A stretch of DNA of 64,000 nucleotides from Okapia johnstoni (GCA_024291935.2 JAGTYA010000024.1:1488001-1552000); one strand, 5' to 3'; positions 11,350 to 22,483 are shown, counted from the stretch's first letter. Notes: generated by a model from the sequence alone, not told the origin. Program-made: numbers and translations.

Positions 11350-12340
11350 CCAGTTCTTTTGCAGGATTTCTTTCAATTAAGGCTTGAAGTTGTTTTCTTA
11401 TGAGATTCAGGTTATACATTTTGGGTGGCAATATCACAGAAAGGGAGATTTGTTCTTTTCATTGCATCCTATGAGGCAGCCACCAGATTTGATTGGTCCT
11501 GTTACTGAAAATGACCATTTTATTCCCGTGATTAACGTGGTATCTGCCAAGGTTCTCCTCTGGAAAACTACTACTTTTTCTTTGGGAATTAATTTGTAAT
11601 TCATGGAGGGTACTTTGAGATTGTGTAAATATCCCTTTTCTCTCCAACACCCACTAATTTTAGTATTCATCTGTGATTCTTAGATAAATTAATTATTGGT
11701 TGCCAAATGGTAATTCTAATTCTATCATTCCTTCATTGGTTAGTTTGCACTATACTGTAAGATAAAAATTTGTCCTCTCACTCTTTATTTATATCTGTGT
11801 GGACGCAGGATTTCTAATTGTATTCAATGAGTAATAATCCATTATCATTATTTATCATGTTTAAATTATCCCAGATTTGGCCAGTGGGAATCTCGTCAAG
11901 CTGCCTCCTATATCCTTTCCATGTCTTCATCATAAACATTTCTGTGTTTTCTTGCATAATAAGATATTACAGGCTCATCGTGTATTTCCCTGCACCAGTC
12001 TGAAATTAGCCATTTTCCAAGGAGATCTTGTTCCTTTTAGCAGAGACTGGGGTTTAGAAACAAAGATCTGGATGCCTTGTATGATCATGACTACGGGGGT
12101 ATTGCTGCCCCCAGGCCCTCTCAGTGAGCCCAACTAGGAAATACAGTTTTCTATTTTACATAAGTGAATACAATACACATATATGCACACATCAATAGTT
12201 TTATATCTATCAATAAGCATTGAAAAACATGAACTGACATCAGTATCTCTAATTCCAATCCAACGCCACAGCATTCACCCTACCTCCTTCCCTGAGAGTG
12301 AGAAATGTGTCCTCTATTTTTGCAGCATATTTACTTACTG
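11350..12340. mobile_element. Ancient L1-derived LINE segment (L1M/HAL1-like)
   Basis: A/T-rich block whose landmarks, such as CTTTGGGAATTAATTTGTAA and AGGAGATCTTGTTCCTTTTAG (two runs), resemble a long old L1-derived consensus I remember. All frames are broken. Orientation is not assigned. Confidence 0.55.
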
Positions 12341-12369
12341 GGTGGACCCCCCTCTTCACTTTGTTTTTT

Positions 12370-12600
12370 CATCTTGTTCTCCAAGGCTAAACTTGCCTGT
12401 TACTCCAGGTATATCTTGACTTCTTACTTTTGCATTCCAATCCCGGATGATGAATAGAACATCTTTTTCAGGTGTTAGTTCTAGGAGGTCTTCTAGGACT
12501 TCATAGAACTGATCAACTTCAACTTCTTCGGCATCGGTGGTAGGGGCATAGATTTGGATTACTGTGATGTTGAATGGCTTGCCTTGGAAACAAAGCTAGT
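12370..12600 (-). mobile_element. BovB LINE internal (endonuclease region) fragment
   Basis: Antisense BovB from upstream of the RT domain: CCTGTTACTCCAGGTATATC, GGATTACTGTGATGTTGAAT. It abuts a sense BovB 3' end at about 12600. Confidence 0.8.
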
Positions 12601-12838
12601 ACTTTGGTCATCTGATGCAAACAGATGACTCATTGGAAAAGTCCCTGATGCTAGGAAAGATTGAGGGCAGAAGGAGAAGAGAGTGACAGAGGATGAGATG
12701 GCTGGATGGCATCACCAATGCAATGAACATGAACTTGGGCAAACTCTGGGAGATGGTGAGGGACAAGGAGGCCTGGCATGCTGCATTCCATGGGGTCACA
12801 GAGTCGGGCACGACTGGGTGACTGAACCTCAACAACAA
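12601..12838 (+). mobile_element. BovB LINE 3' end
   Basis: Sense BovB 3' terminus (GACTCATTGGAAAAGTCCCT to GACTGAACCTCAACAACAA). Together with 12370-12600 it forms a head-to-head arrangement. Confidence 0.85.
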
Positions 12839-13019
12839 GGATGCCCCTCAGTATGTAACCAATCTTGCCGACCCCTCCTAACCCACACAAGCCTGACTCT
12901 GAGCTGTCCCTTCCCCCTCCCCACCTCTATCCAGTGGCAGGACACCCTACTCACTTCACTCAGCCTCCCAGAGAGAGGGAAACAGTCTCCCTCACCCACC
13001 ATAGGTGAGAATCATAACA

Positions 13020-13210
13020 TTTCTGGAGGACAAATTGGTCATAGCCACCAAATAGTGAGATTTGTCCCTTCAGCCCTGCAACTTTACCTCCAAAAACTTA
13101 TGGAAAAGAATAGCAGCTCAAATACAGAGATAAGTGTAAGAGGCTACTTGTTATAACTTTGTCTGTAATAATGAAAAATTGGAGACAACCTAAATTATCT
13201 TAGTTCCTGA
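13020..13210 (+). mobile_element. L1M LINE fragment
   Basis: GTAATAATGAAAAATTGGAG followed by ACAACCTAAATTATC is a characteristic L1 stretch. Confidence 0.6.
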
Positions 13211-13289
13211 AAGCAGAGTATCCTGGGTAAAGTATCCTTTACCCAGAGCCATCTGTCTGAAGGGCCCAGACAACTGCTATCTTTCTAAG

Positions 13290-13570
13290 TTCAGTTTCAG
13301 TCTCAGTCATGTTCGACTCTTTGCTCATCATGTCCTCTGTCGTCCCCTTCTCCTCCTGCCTTCAATCTTTCCCAGTATCAGGTCTTTTCAAATGAGTCAG
13401 TTCTTCGCATCAGGTGGCCAAAGTATTGGAGTTTCAGCTTTAACATCACCTTCCAATGAACACCCAGGACTGATCTCCTTTAGGATGGACTGGTTGGATC
13501 TCCTTGCAGTCCAAGGGACTCTCAAGAGTCTTCTCCAACACCACAGGTCAAAAGCATCAGTTCTCCATCA
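13290..13570 (-). mobile_element. BovB LINE 3' fragment with internal deletion
   Basis: Antisense BovB 3' sequence. About 90 bases normally following the terminal CATGTTCGACTCTTTGC segment are missing before CATGTCCTCTGTCGTCCCC. Confidence 0.85.
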
Positions 13571-13794
13571 ATAAGGGATGGGAAAAACAATTGGTGGGAC
13601 ATGCATATTAAGTAGCACTGTGCATGCATGTGAAAAATGGAGGCTAATCTACACATGTTGTCCTAGAGGGGCATCCAGGCAAGATATTGCACCAAGAGAA
13701 ACCTGTAAGGAACATAAGAGCAGGGAGGGTTGGATCCCAGGCATGTAAATGACTAGGTGTTTTTTGCTTTTTTTTTTTTAAGTAGGTGGGATTT

Positions 13795-14012
13795 AAAAAA
13801 AAATTGTTTTTATCATTTGAATTTTGCCTTCGGTTTTATTTCTTTTGGTTGTATCAACTCTTAGTTGGAGAACACAAGCTCTCTAGTTTTGGCACAAGGG
13901 CTTAGTAGACCTGCAGTATATGGGATCTTATTTTCCCAACCAGGGATTGAACCCACATCCCCTGCTTTGGAAGGCAGATTCTTAATCCCTGGACCACCAG
14001 GGAAGTCCCACT
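13795..14012 (-). mobile_element. CHR-type SINE with target-site duplication
   Basis: Antisense tRNA-derived SINE ending GGACCACCAGGGAAGTCCC. The 12-bp duplication TAGGTGGGATTT lies at 13783-13794 and 14013-14024. Confidence 0.88.
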
Positions 14013-14073
14013 TAGGTGGGATTTTTATGCCCAGAAAATTGTTGAAGAACATGTGTCAATCAAGCAATAGTTT

Positions 14074-14106
14074 GATCATTTCTAGATCATTTCTAGATCA
14101 TTTCTA
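14074..14106 (+). repeat. Three exact copies of an 11-bp unit
   Basis: GATCATTTCTA occurs three times head to tail with no mismatch. Confidence 0.9.
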
Positions 14107-14684
14107 GAGTGAGATTATAAGGGGCTTCTACTTCCTAGTAATATATTTTTGTGTTGTTTGTATTTTCAGCAATATGTATTGCTTATATAATCATAAAACA
14201 AAAAAATATCAATTAAATATTTAAAGAAGCCTGTGGAATCTGCTGAAATAGCTGTTGACCAACTAAGGGAGGAACAGATAAGAATGGTCAGGCAGGGGAG
14301 GGGAGGGATGTTCGAATGAGGGTAAGTGTTGGGTGGCAGTGGGCCTTCAGCAAGGAAGGAGGATATAGGAGACCTGATGTGGGATGGGTTTGATCACTAT
14401 AACAGACTAAATCAGCACCCTGCCCTTATCTCTTGTAAACATCTGCAAATACAGCAACTACGCACTGACAGTTTCCTGAATCTCTGTCTGCCTGAGGGTG
14501 TTCTTCTGCATGATAGTGTCTTCAGGATGTTCAGGTTTAGGTCAGAAATGTCAGGGACTTAACTCCCCAGGAACAACTCTCCTACGGAAGGGTCGGAATG
14601 GATGAATAAATGCCCCATGTGATAGGCAGCCTCCAAGATGGCCCCAATGAGACTTGCTTCCTGGTATTCACATCCCAAATGGAG
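14107..14684. other. Intergenic sequence
   Basis: No gene or nameable repeat recognised. Confidence 0.4.
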
Positions 14685-15090
14685 AAACAAATGGGTATCT
14701 ATGTACAGTGGAATATTATTCAGCCATGAAAAAGGATTGAAGTATAGACACATGCTATGTATAGCTCGACTGACCCTTGAAAAGTGGAAGAAGCCAGTTA
14801 CAAAAATCCACATATTATATGATTCTAGTCATATGAAATGGCCAGAATAGGCAAATCTACATATACTGAAAGTAGATTAACAGTTGCATAGGCTGAGGTG
14901 GGGTGGTGGTAGATAGGGGTTTAAATGGGTGCAATTTCTTTTTGAGGCTCTGAAAACCTTTTAAAATTGACCATGGTGATGCTTGCACATATCTGTAAAA
15001 AAATTTTAAAAACACTGAGTTGTATACTTTTAATGGGTGAATTGTATGGTGTTGCTGTTATATCTTAATAAAACCTAAAAAAAAAAAACA
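14685..15090 (+). mobile_element. L1M LINE 3' end
   Basis: GTGGAATATTATTCAGCCAT, then TGGGTGAATTGTATGGTG and AATAAAACC before an A-run, is the 3' end of an old mammalian L1. Confidence 0.8.
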
Positions 15091-16189
15091 TAACAAATAC
15101 AGCACAGATTCCTTTCCCCCTGGCGAAATAGCTCTGAGGCATGTTCCACTGAGCCTCTCAGAGGGTTCCCGGTAGGACCGAACCCCAGTTTCCCAAAGCC
15201 AGAAGTGTCTTATTAATATACATCTGTGATTTTCTTTCCTCTTGTTGTCTCATTCTTCCACCCCATGCTTTTGGGGATCACATTGCAAACAAAGTACTTT
15301 ACCCGATTCTCATCTCAAGGTTTGCTTTTGAGGGAACCCAAACGAAAGTAATCATGCCCTTCAAGTTGAAGTTCAAGGTCCCTCGGGGCAGTGCTGATTC
15401 TGAGCTCCATCCATAGGGAACTCAGCTAGGGGGTCTGCCCCCTGGCTGACTGTCCAGGGCAAAGGATTGAACCAAAGTCCAGAATAGACACAGAGCTGGC
15501 CTTCAAACCCCCAGCATGCTTGGCATGAACCTGGTGTGATTTGCACACATGCTAACACACGCACACACTTTAAGGCCTGGGAACAGTGGTGAGACCATTC
15601 AACAAGCAGGGCCTACCTCTGCCCTTTATTCGAGGCAGGATGTGTGGGAGTCTTCGTTTCCCCTTGGGCTTATTTCGCCTGTCTCTGTGGCTGGGTGTCA
15701 TCTGACCACACAAACCACCAAGACGGAGAAGCAGGAGGTTATGAAGGGCTGTGGGGTCAGAGTTCAGCAGACTCTGTGGGAAGAATCAGACCCTTCACTG
15801 TGATCTTATAGTATCTGATTAAGAAAAAGCCAAGATTGCACAGCCAAGACTTGCAACTAGGGAGCCAGTAACTTCTCTAGAGGCCCCACAGCCAAAGGGA
15901 CCAACAGGGTGAGGCATCTCCTGCCCAGTGAGGCCCAGGCCACTTTGGTCGCAAACCTCACTGATAGTCACTGAGCACAGGCTGAGAGTCAAACAGCGGA
16001 AGGGAGAGGTCCAGGCTCCATCCGCCTTCTCACACCAGCCTCTAGGCCTGGATTGGGAAACAGGTGCCTGGAATTTTATTCTTTCCCAAATTCAGACCTG
16101 CTCATTGTCAGTTGAATGTCTTCATTTTCAAGCAAAAGATAGTTGGTACTCCCAAAACACACAGAGTTGCCCAGAGCAAGAGTCCAGAT
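15091..16189. other. Intergenic sequence, possibly including old repeats
   Basis: The segment near 15230-15350 resembles an old interspersed repeat (TTTTGAGGGAACCCAAACGA) that I cannot assign. No gene seen. Confidence 0.35.
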
Positions 16190-16275
16190 TGGCTTAAAGG
16201 TTTCATTATCATTCTATTTCTCTCTCTCATCTATCTATCCATCCATCTACCTACCTCCCTATCTATCACTTATTT
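16190..16275 (+). repeat. TCTA/TCCA microsatellite region
   Basis: Imperfect tetranucleotide repeats (ATCTATCTATCCATCCATC) preceded by a short TC run. Confidence 0.75.
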
Positions 16276-16609
16276 CTTACTGGTTCTGTTTTCCTAGAAA
16301 GCCCTGATTGATGCATCTACTCTCAGTGGAAGGCAAGCTAGAGAGGTGCTGAATGGTCCAATGTCAAGGATGAAAGGTCTACCATTCAGGGGGTATGAGT
16401 GTCTCTCCTGGAAGAGACAATCCCCAAGGTCATAGAGAAACAAGTAGGAAATTTGCTGAGACTTACTTTGCCGCTCTGCATGCATAAAATAAATCCCACT
16501 GTTGGTTTAACCAAGTTGGCCAGAAAACCAAAATAACACTATCCCAAGACAACACTGCAAACGGAAAATTACAGAAACCACTCAAAGGACTCACAAAGTT
16601 CGGGTCCCA

Positions 16610-17076
16610 TAGCCAGCTTCCTCATAAATCAAACCAGATCACACCACTGTCCTGCTGAAAATCCTCCTAAGGCTCTTAGAATAAACCCCAGCTTAAGTCA
16701 GCGTGCAGCTCAGGTTTGCTCAACTGTGTTCACCTTCTCTTTCTCTGTGCTTGGCTGGATCACTCTCTGAGACCTCAGGGCCTTTGCACATGCTGTTTGT
16801 TCTACTAGAACTTTCTCTCCCTGGTTCCTTCCTTGGCACCTTCTTATCTTTCTGGGCTCTGAGATGGCTTCCCCGACCACATATTTTGGCATGCCCCCCT
16901 CCACTCTCAAACCTTCTGCTACATTCCCTATTTATGCCCTTCATGGAACTTACTGCAGCCTGGGACAATCTTATTGGTTCATTTTCTTGTTCATTGACTA
17001 TCTCCTCAATCTGGTCTGCAGGTTCCAGGAGAACATGACCATCTCATTCTCTTGTATCTTCCTGATACCAGGTCAT
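16610..17076 (+). mobile_element. L2 LINE 3' region
   Basis: CTCAGGGCCTTTGCACATGC followed by TTCTAGTAGAAC-like and TTCCTTGGCACC segments is the L2 sense strand. It is cut at 17076 by a BOV-A2 insertion. Confidence 0.65.
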
Positions 17077-17358
17077 GCTGCTGCTACTGCTGCTGCTAAG
17101 TCGCTTCAGTCATATCCAACTCTGTGTGACCCCGTAGACAGCAGCCCATCAGGCTCCCCTGTCCCTGGGATTCTCCAGGCAAGAACAGTGGAGTGGGTTG
17201 CCATTCCCTTCTCCAATGCATGAAACTGAAAAGTGAAAGTGAAGTCGCTCAGTCCTGTCCGACTCTTAGCGACCCCACGGACTACAGCCTACCAGGCTCC
17301 TCTGTCCATGGGATTTTCCAGGCAAGGGTACTGGAGTGGGGTGCCATTGCCTTCTCCG
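17077..17358 (-). mobile_element. BOV-A2 SINE dimer with target-site duplication
   Basis: Complete antisense dimer: GCTGCTGCTAAGTCGCTTCA (tail end), both Bov-A monomers joined at about 17220, and CCTTCTCCG. The 11-bp duplication TACCAGGTCAT is at 17066-17076 and 17359-17369. Confidence 0.95.
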
Positions 17359-17384
17359 TACCAGGTCATAGGAGACAGCATCTG

Positions 17385-17752
17385 ATATTTTTTGGGGGGG
17401 TAGTGCCACCTGGCTTACAGGATTTTATTTCCCTGGTCAGTGATCAAACTCATGCCCCTTGCAGTTCTGTTTTTGTTTTTGTTCACTCACTCAGTTGTGT
17501 CCGACTCTTTGTGACCCCATGGACTGCAGCACACCAGGCTTCTCTGTCTTTCACTATCTCCCAGAGTTTGTTCAAATGCATGTTTATTGAATCAGCAATG
17601 CTATCTAACCATCGTATCCTCTGCCACCCCTCTTTCCTTTTGCCTTCAATCTTTCCCAGCATCAGGGTCTTTTGCAATAAGTTTTCTCTTCACATTAGGT
17701 GGCCTTGTAATAGAAGCATCGCATCCTAACCACTGGACCATCAGGGAATTCC
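17385..17752 (-). mobile_element. CHR-type SINE split by a BovB insertion
   Basis: Antisense SINE body (17385-17464) resumes at about 17704 and ends CCATCAGGGAATTCCCC. The interruption is BovB 3' sequence at 17465-17703, so the SINE is older. Confidence 0.75.
17465..17703 (-). mobile_element. BovB LINE 3' fragment nested in a SINE
   Basis: Antisense BovB terminus (TTCACTCACTCAGTTGTGTC to TCTTCACATTAGGTGGCC). Confidence 0.85.
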
Positions 17753-17830
17753 CCTGAGACATAGTCAAGAAATGAATGATCCCTCAGCTTCTAAGCTCAT
17801 CCATGTTTAGGCAGCAGCCCTTCCCACCTT

Positions 17831-17844
17831 CCAACAGGGGGCTG
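17831..17844 (+). promoter_or_regulatory. Weak CTCF-like motif
   Basis: CCAACAGGGGGCTG differs from the CTCF core consensus at two positions. Listed for completeness. Confidence 0.25.
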
Positions 17845-17899
17845 ACCCCCTCGGGTCCTTGGGGGTTGACAGTAGAGAGGTGGAATTTAGTGGTGCAGG

Positions 17900-18420
17900 G
17901 GTTTGGGTCCCTGACTGGAGGTTGGAGGACTTGCTACTGTGAACAGGGTTGGACCTAAAAAGAAAGACTTGCTGCTGAACAAGATGGAACTGAACTGAGC
18001 CCTGAAGAGTATTCCAGACGGAGAAAACAGCAAGGGAAGGGCTGTGGGGCAGTCCCCTCAGTAACTGAGTGGAAGCCAGAGAGTCTCCCCTACGAGCTAG
18101 GAGGACAGCAGGGTGAGCCGAGGGCAGAAAGAAGGGCAGGGTCCAAGAGCAGACTCTTGGACCCGGGGAAGCGTCTTCAGCAGGAAAATGTTGCGGTCTG
18201 GTTCACAGGTGGAAAATCCAGAGATTATTTCTGGGCTGAGTGGGTGGGAAGTAGGGGTTAGAAGGAGACTTATTTTTCACTATATTATCAGCTACACTGC
18301 TGGATTTTTTTTTTTTTTCACTCAGTAAAGGCAGTGCCTTAAAATTTAAGCAAACAATCACTCTGGCTGCTAGGTGGAGTCTGGACTGGAAGAGACAGAA
18401 GGGATTTGGGTTGGGACCTG
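17900..18420. other. Intergenic; possibly an old unassigned repeat
   Basis: Motifs such as GAGTATTCCAGACGGAGAAA and CAATCACTCTGGCTGCTAGG resemble a widespread old mammalian repeat that I cannot name. No coding signal. Confidence 0.35.
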
Positions 18421-18530
18421 CCACAGAGACTCAGACTGCCCACCTCATATACTTTCTTCTTTTCCCCTCTTCCCTCACTTGCAGATTCTGGATTCTTTGC
18501 TTTTCCAATGACCTTGTTTTTTAACTTTTT

Positions 18531-18715
18531 TTTTTGGCTACACCAGGTCTGAGTTGAGGCACGCGGGATCTTCGTTGCCATGAGCAGGACCTTCGATGCA
18601 GCAGGCCGACTCTTAGTTGCAGCCTGTGCGATCTAATTCCCTAACTGTGGATCAAACCCAGGCCCCCTGCAATGGGAACACAGAGTCCTAACCACTAGTC
18701 CACCAGGGAAGTCCC
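18531..18715 (-). mobile_element. CHR-type SINE
   Basis: Antisense copy with poly(T) at the left and GTCCACCAGGGAAGTCCCC at the right. Confidence 0.85.
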
Positions 18716-18820
18716 CCAAGTGACCATTTATACAGCATGCATCCAGCTAAATGATGATATTTCCCAAACAGGAGCTACTCTTGAGTAGAAGTTGTTGAGT
18801 GAGATTCAGGAGAAAATACT

Positions 18821-18942
18821 TTTTTTTTTTTGTGGCTGCACTGCAAGGCATGTGGGATTTTAGTACTAGACCAGGGGATCAAACCCGTGTCCCCTGCAGT
18901 AGACATGTAGGGTCCTACCCACTGGACCACCAGGGAATTCCA
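18821..18942 (-). mobile_element. CHR-type SINE, shortened
   Basis: Antisense copy of about 120 bases from a poly(T) run to GGACCACCAGGGAATTCC. Confidence 0.8.
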
Positions 18943-19083
18943 CTTCATTTTATTCAGCATCTCCATATGTAATCATTTCTTATATACAGTCTTACTTTCT
19001 TGTTTCTCTCTAGCACACAGTTTAACAATTAACTGTGTACCATTTCTTAAAATTACTTCAGCGTGTATATTTTATCTCCCCGA

Positions 19084-19311
19084 GCATGTGCGCTAAGGTG
19101 CTTCAGTTGTGTGTCTGACTCTTTGCAACCCTATGGACTGCACCCTGCCAGGCTCTTCTATCCATGGGATTCTCCAGGCAAGAATACTGGAGTGGGTAGC
19201 CATTCCCTTCTCCGGGGGAATCTTCCCAACCCAGGGATCGAACCCCCATCTCCTATTGTCTCCTGCACTGGCAAGCAGGTTCTTTACCACTAGCGCCACC
19301 TGGAAAGCCCC
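19084..19311 (-). mobile_element. Bov-tA SINE
   Basis: Antisense copy, GAGCATGTGCGCTAAGGTGC to AGCGCCACCTGGAAAGCCC. Confidence 0.9.
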
Positions 19312-19324
19312 CAACTATATGTAC

Positions 19325-19705
19325 TGCTCCCTGTTACAGGCTGCATTGTGTCCCCACAAACTCCACCTGTTGAAATCCTAACCCCCGGTTAGCATGACTA
19401 GACATGGAGATAAGATCTTTAAAGAGATGGTTAAGCTTAAATGAGGTCACTGGGAGGCCCTAATCCAGTGTGACTGGTGTCCTTATGAGAAGATGAGATA
19501 AGCACACAGAGGGAAGACCACGCAAAGACACAGTGAGAAGATGGTCATCTGCAAGCCAAGGGGGAAGGCCTCAGGAGCAACCAGACATGATGACACCTTG
19601 ATCTTGCACTTCTGGCTTTCAGAACTGCAAGAAAATTATTTTCTGTTGTTTAAGCCACCCAGCCTGTGCTACTCTGCTATGGCAGCCACAGGAAACTAAC
19701 ACACT
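19325..19705 (+). mobile_element. MLT1 (MaLR) solitary LTR
   Basis: Begins CTGCATTGTGTCCCCACAAA, passes GGTGTCCTTATGAGAAGATG, and ends TTGTTTAAGCCACCCAGCCT then AGGAAACTAACAC. This is a non-coding ancient retrovirus-like LTR. Confidence 0.75.
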
Positions 19706-19739
19706 CCAGTCTTTCATGTGTTCCTCACAGTCAGAAACA

Positions 19740-19780
19740 CACACACTGAGCACCTATTATGCACCAGATTCCCTGGATAC
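19740..19780 (+). repeat. Short MIR-like fragment
   Basis: TGAGCACCTATTATGCACCAG matches the MIR/L2 core (two overlapping parts). Confidence 0.4.
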
Positions 19781-20880
19781 ATGGATGCCTGATTCCCAGG
19801 CCTGTCTGCATCCCTTTCCAGCTGAGAGCTCTGCTTGGCCTTCATGGGGCTGTGGGCCAGCTGGTCCCCACTAGCTATTTATAAGCATTCTAGCCTCCCT
19901 GTCTGCTCCTCCTCGGCCTCAGTCCCTTTTATTTAGGTGGGACCATCTCCACCTTGTGACCTGAGCCTCTGCCTGCCCCCTGCAGGCTCATCTGCTCACT
20001 CCCCAGGAGTGGTCCTCACCAGTGTTCCCTAATCCCTTCCATGAACAGCATCCAGGCTCAGCCCTTCCCAATGGCCTTCTGGACCTGTCCACTGGCAGGA
20101 GTCCTCCCATCACCTTGAATATAAACAAACTTTTCACACCTCCAGCTCCGGGCACCAGACCTGTTCTCCCAGCTTTGACTTCTCTCTGTCTTCAACATCC
20201 ATCAGCCACCAGGTCCTGTTGGTTCAGCCTTCGAACTGTCTCCCATATTTGCCTTCCACTCTGACCCTAGTGTCCCCACTCAGGCAGGGCCCATTCTCCC
20301 TTGAAGGTCCTTCTTAGGAGAACTTGGGAGGGTTTGCTGAGGAAGTGAAAAGGAAGAAGGGCAGAGTAATGGCTCCAAGGAGGGCAAGGTACCCCCTCCA
20401 CCATCAGAGGGCAGAGAGGGGAAGGGAGAGAGGAGGTCCGTGGGTCTGAGGGTCTCCTGTGTCCTGGCAGTGCCCCTGGGAAGCAGCAGGACCAAGAGAG
20501 GGAGGGCACTAGCTGGGTGCCCTCAGGATGAGGGGCCCAGGGTGGCATTAGGTAGCAGCCCCAGCCCAAGCGCAGCCCCACGCTGTGGGAGCAGCCACCC
20601 TCCAGGGTTCCACAGAGACAGGAGGAGCCTTGCAGCCACAGGGTGGGTTCTTGATCCACGACCCTCAACTCTCCACCCCCACCCCCCCCCCAGGTCTGTG
20701 GCATGGGGTGGGGGAGAGGCGTGGAGTGGGAAGAGAGTGGGGCAGGGAAGGGCTGAGCTTAAGCCCATCAGCGTGGGGGTGAGGAGCTGAAGCCAGGCAA
20801 GAAAGCTGAGCTTTATACCCTCTAAAGCACAGCGATGAACTTGATTTGGAAATTTCTGACATTCGTAGGCTTTCCCCTCC
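19781..20880. other. Intergenic GC-rich sequence
   Basis: Several antisense-overlapping ORFs of 70-145 codons, all low complexity (Pro/Gly/Ser-rich). A C-run lies at about 20880-20892. No gene recognised. Confidence 0.35.
20401..20414 (+). promoter_or_regulatory. CTCF-like motif
   Basis: CCATCAGAGGGCAG matches the CTCF core consensus except T at the S position. It is about 1 kb from an opposite-strand motif at 21402. Confidence 0.4.
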
Positions 20881-21259
20881 CCCCCCCCCCCCATTTACTT
20901 CCTAGATGCGAAGGGCTCCGGTTCCAGACCAGACTTCGGGCAACCTCGGGCAACTCTGGGCCCGGGTCAGGGCTGCAGAGATTTTCCAGGACAACCAGCC
21001 AGGCCCTGGGCTCCGCTTGCACACGCTCGCCCCTCAAAGGGGCAAGAGGAGCGGCCCCTTCGCTCAGATCCGCGGCAGTCTGGCTGGAGGTGGGGGCGTG
21101 GTGCGCAGTGGGGAGGACTACGGGGGGCCAGGGGCGCCTATGTCCGGCTCCCAAGTCGTGTTTTTAATGGCCCCCACATCACTGAAGCCGGTGTTGCGGG
21201 GGTGGGTCAGGGCACACGCCCCATCTGAGTCACCGAACTGCCGACTGTAACCCCTGAGT

Positions 21260-21360
21260 TTCTGAGCCCGCAGGGCTGGCGTAGGGCCCAAGGAATCAGT
21301 GTTTCTAACAGGGTCCCAGGTGGGGCGGATGCTGCGGGCCAGGACCGCTCTTCCAGGACC
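21260..21360 (-). mobile_element. MER5A DNA transposon fragment, GC-rich
   Basis: GGGCCCAAGGAATCAGTGTT and TCTAACAGGGTCCCAGGTGG match antisense MER5A with unusually many C/G substitutions. Confidence 0.5.
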
Positions 21361-21379
21361 GCGGCTGCGGAAGTTCGGT

Positions 21380-21575
21380 AACCTGGGTTCCAATCGCAAA
21401 TCTGCCCTCTGCTGGCAAGTGGCCGCTCAGGCCAAAGAAATCACTTCTCGAGCTTAAATTTCCTCTCCACTAGGAAGATAAATAATAATATTTACCTCCT
21501 GAGGTGGTGGTAAGTTGAGATACCCTGGGTAAGTTGTTTAGCACAATTCCTGGCACGTGGTAAGACTGGGGAAAA
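21380..21575 (-). repeat. MIR SINE
   Basis: Antisense MIR from the CCTGGGTTCCAATCGCAAAT head side to CACAATTCCTGGCACGTGG. Confidence 0.7.
21402..21415 (-). promoter_or_regulatory. CTCF motif inside a MIR
   Basis: CTGCCCTCTGCTGG on the plus strand; its complement CCAGCAGAGGGCAG matches every position of the CTCF core consensus. It lies within an antisense MIR element. Confidence 0.6.
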
Positions 21576-22264
21576 GTTCTTTTTCAGTTGATTGAGGTGT
21601 GGGAATTTGGCTAAAGGAAGCTGCTATTTGGGGGTGGGGGGGCGGGTGTTGTTTTACAAACCTTAAAAAATTGTTTGACTTTTAAAAACATGTACCTGTG
21701 TGACCTTGTTTAAAATGAAATTTTAATTTGAAAAGTTGCATGGGATTAAATATCATTAAAAAAAAGAGAGAGAGTTCAAAAGCACTTTAATAGTTTCACC
21801 ATGGAAACCTCTGCAGACAATTGTATTATTGTTCCCAATTATTCACCCTCCCTTCCTGAAGAGGATTATACAACCCCACCCACTGCCTGTGACCTGTGGC
21901 GCCTTCTCTGGCAGGACTAGTGGCCTCGCCCCACTGACCTGGGCCTTGACCCCATGACTGCCTTTGCAAATGGCCTGTATGGGGACAAAACTTGCAGCAG
22001 AGACTTTAAGAGCCATTGCTTATTTCCACCTGCTCACTGGCTTCTGTCTTCTGCCACAAAACTGACGTGTCCCCGGGGCTGTTACTTTGGCTTGAACAGA
22101 GAATTAGAGCCACAGCCGACCCACAGCCCATAGGAGCGAAGCCTCAACTACGCTGTGAAGGAAATGTAAGAAGGATAAGAACCAAGCCTTGATGATTATG
22201 AGCCCCTGAGATGTGGGGATATGTTGTTACTGCAGCTATACCTAGTGAAAACTGACTGAAAAAC
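21576..22264. other. Intergenic; contains an unassigned old repeat
   Basis: 21830-22260 reads like an old interspersed repeat (TGTTGTTACTGCAGCTATAC near its end) that I cannot place. No gene. Confidence 0.35.
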
Positions 22265-22480
22265 ATCCCACACAGGTGCCTGGCTAAATAAAGCATGGTG
22301 TATCTAAATGATGGGAATGCAGCTATTCAGTGTAAAGTTATATTTTCAATTAAAATTTATATTTAAATATATTCAGCTATTAATATTATATTTAAGGCTA
22401 TAGGAAATTGCTTAAAGTATCATTTTAAATAAGTGAACAATGGCAAAGCTTAAAATGGAAAGTACAGCAAGATCCAAATT
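22265..22480 (+). mobile_element. L1 LINE fragment, A/T-rich
   Basis: GGCTAAATAAAGCATGGTGT and AATGATGGGAATGCAGCTAT resemble L1 3' sequence. Confidence 0.5.
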
Positions 22481-22483
22481 AAA

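Larger units (their letters stand above)
20900..21420. promoter_or_regulatory. Moderate CpG-rich segment
   Basis: CpG density rises over about 500 bases, well below the other islands. Possibly an eroded island. It includes a MER5A fragment and ends at a CTCF-like motif. Confidence 0.35.
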
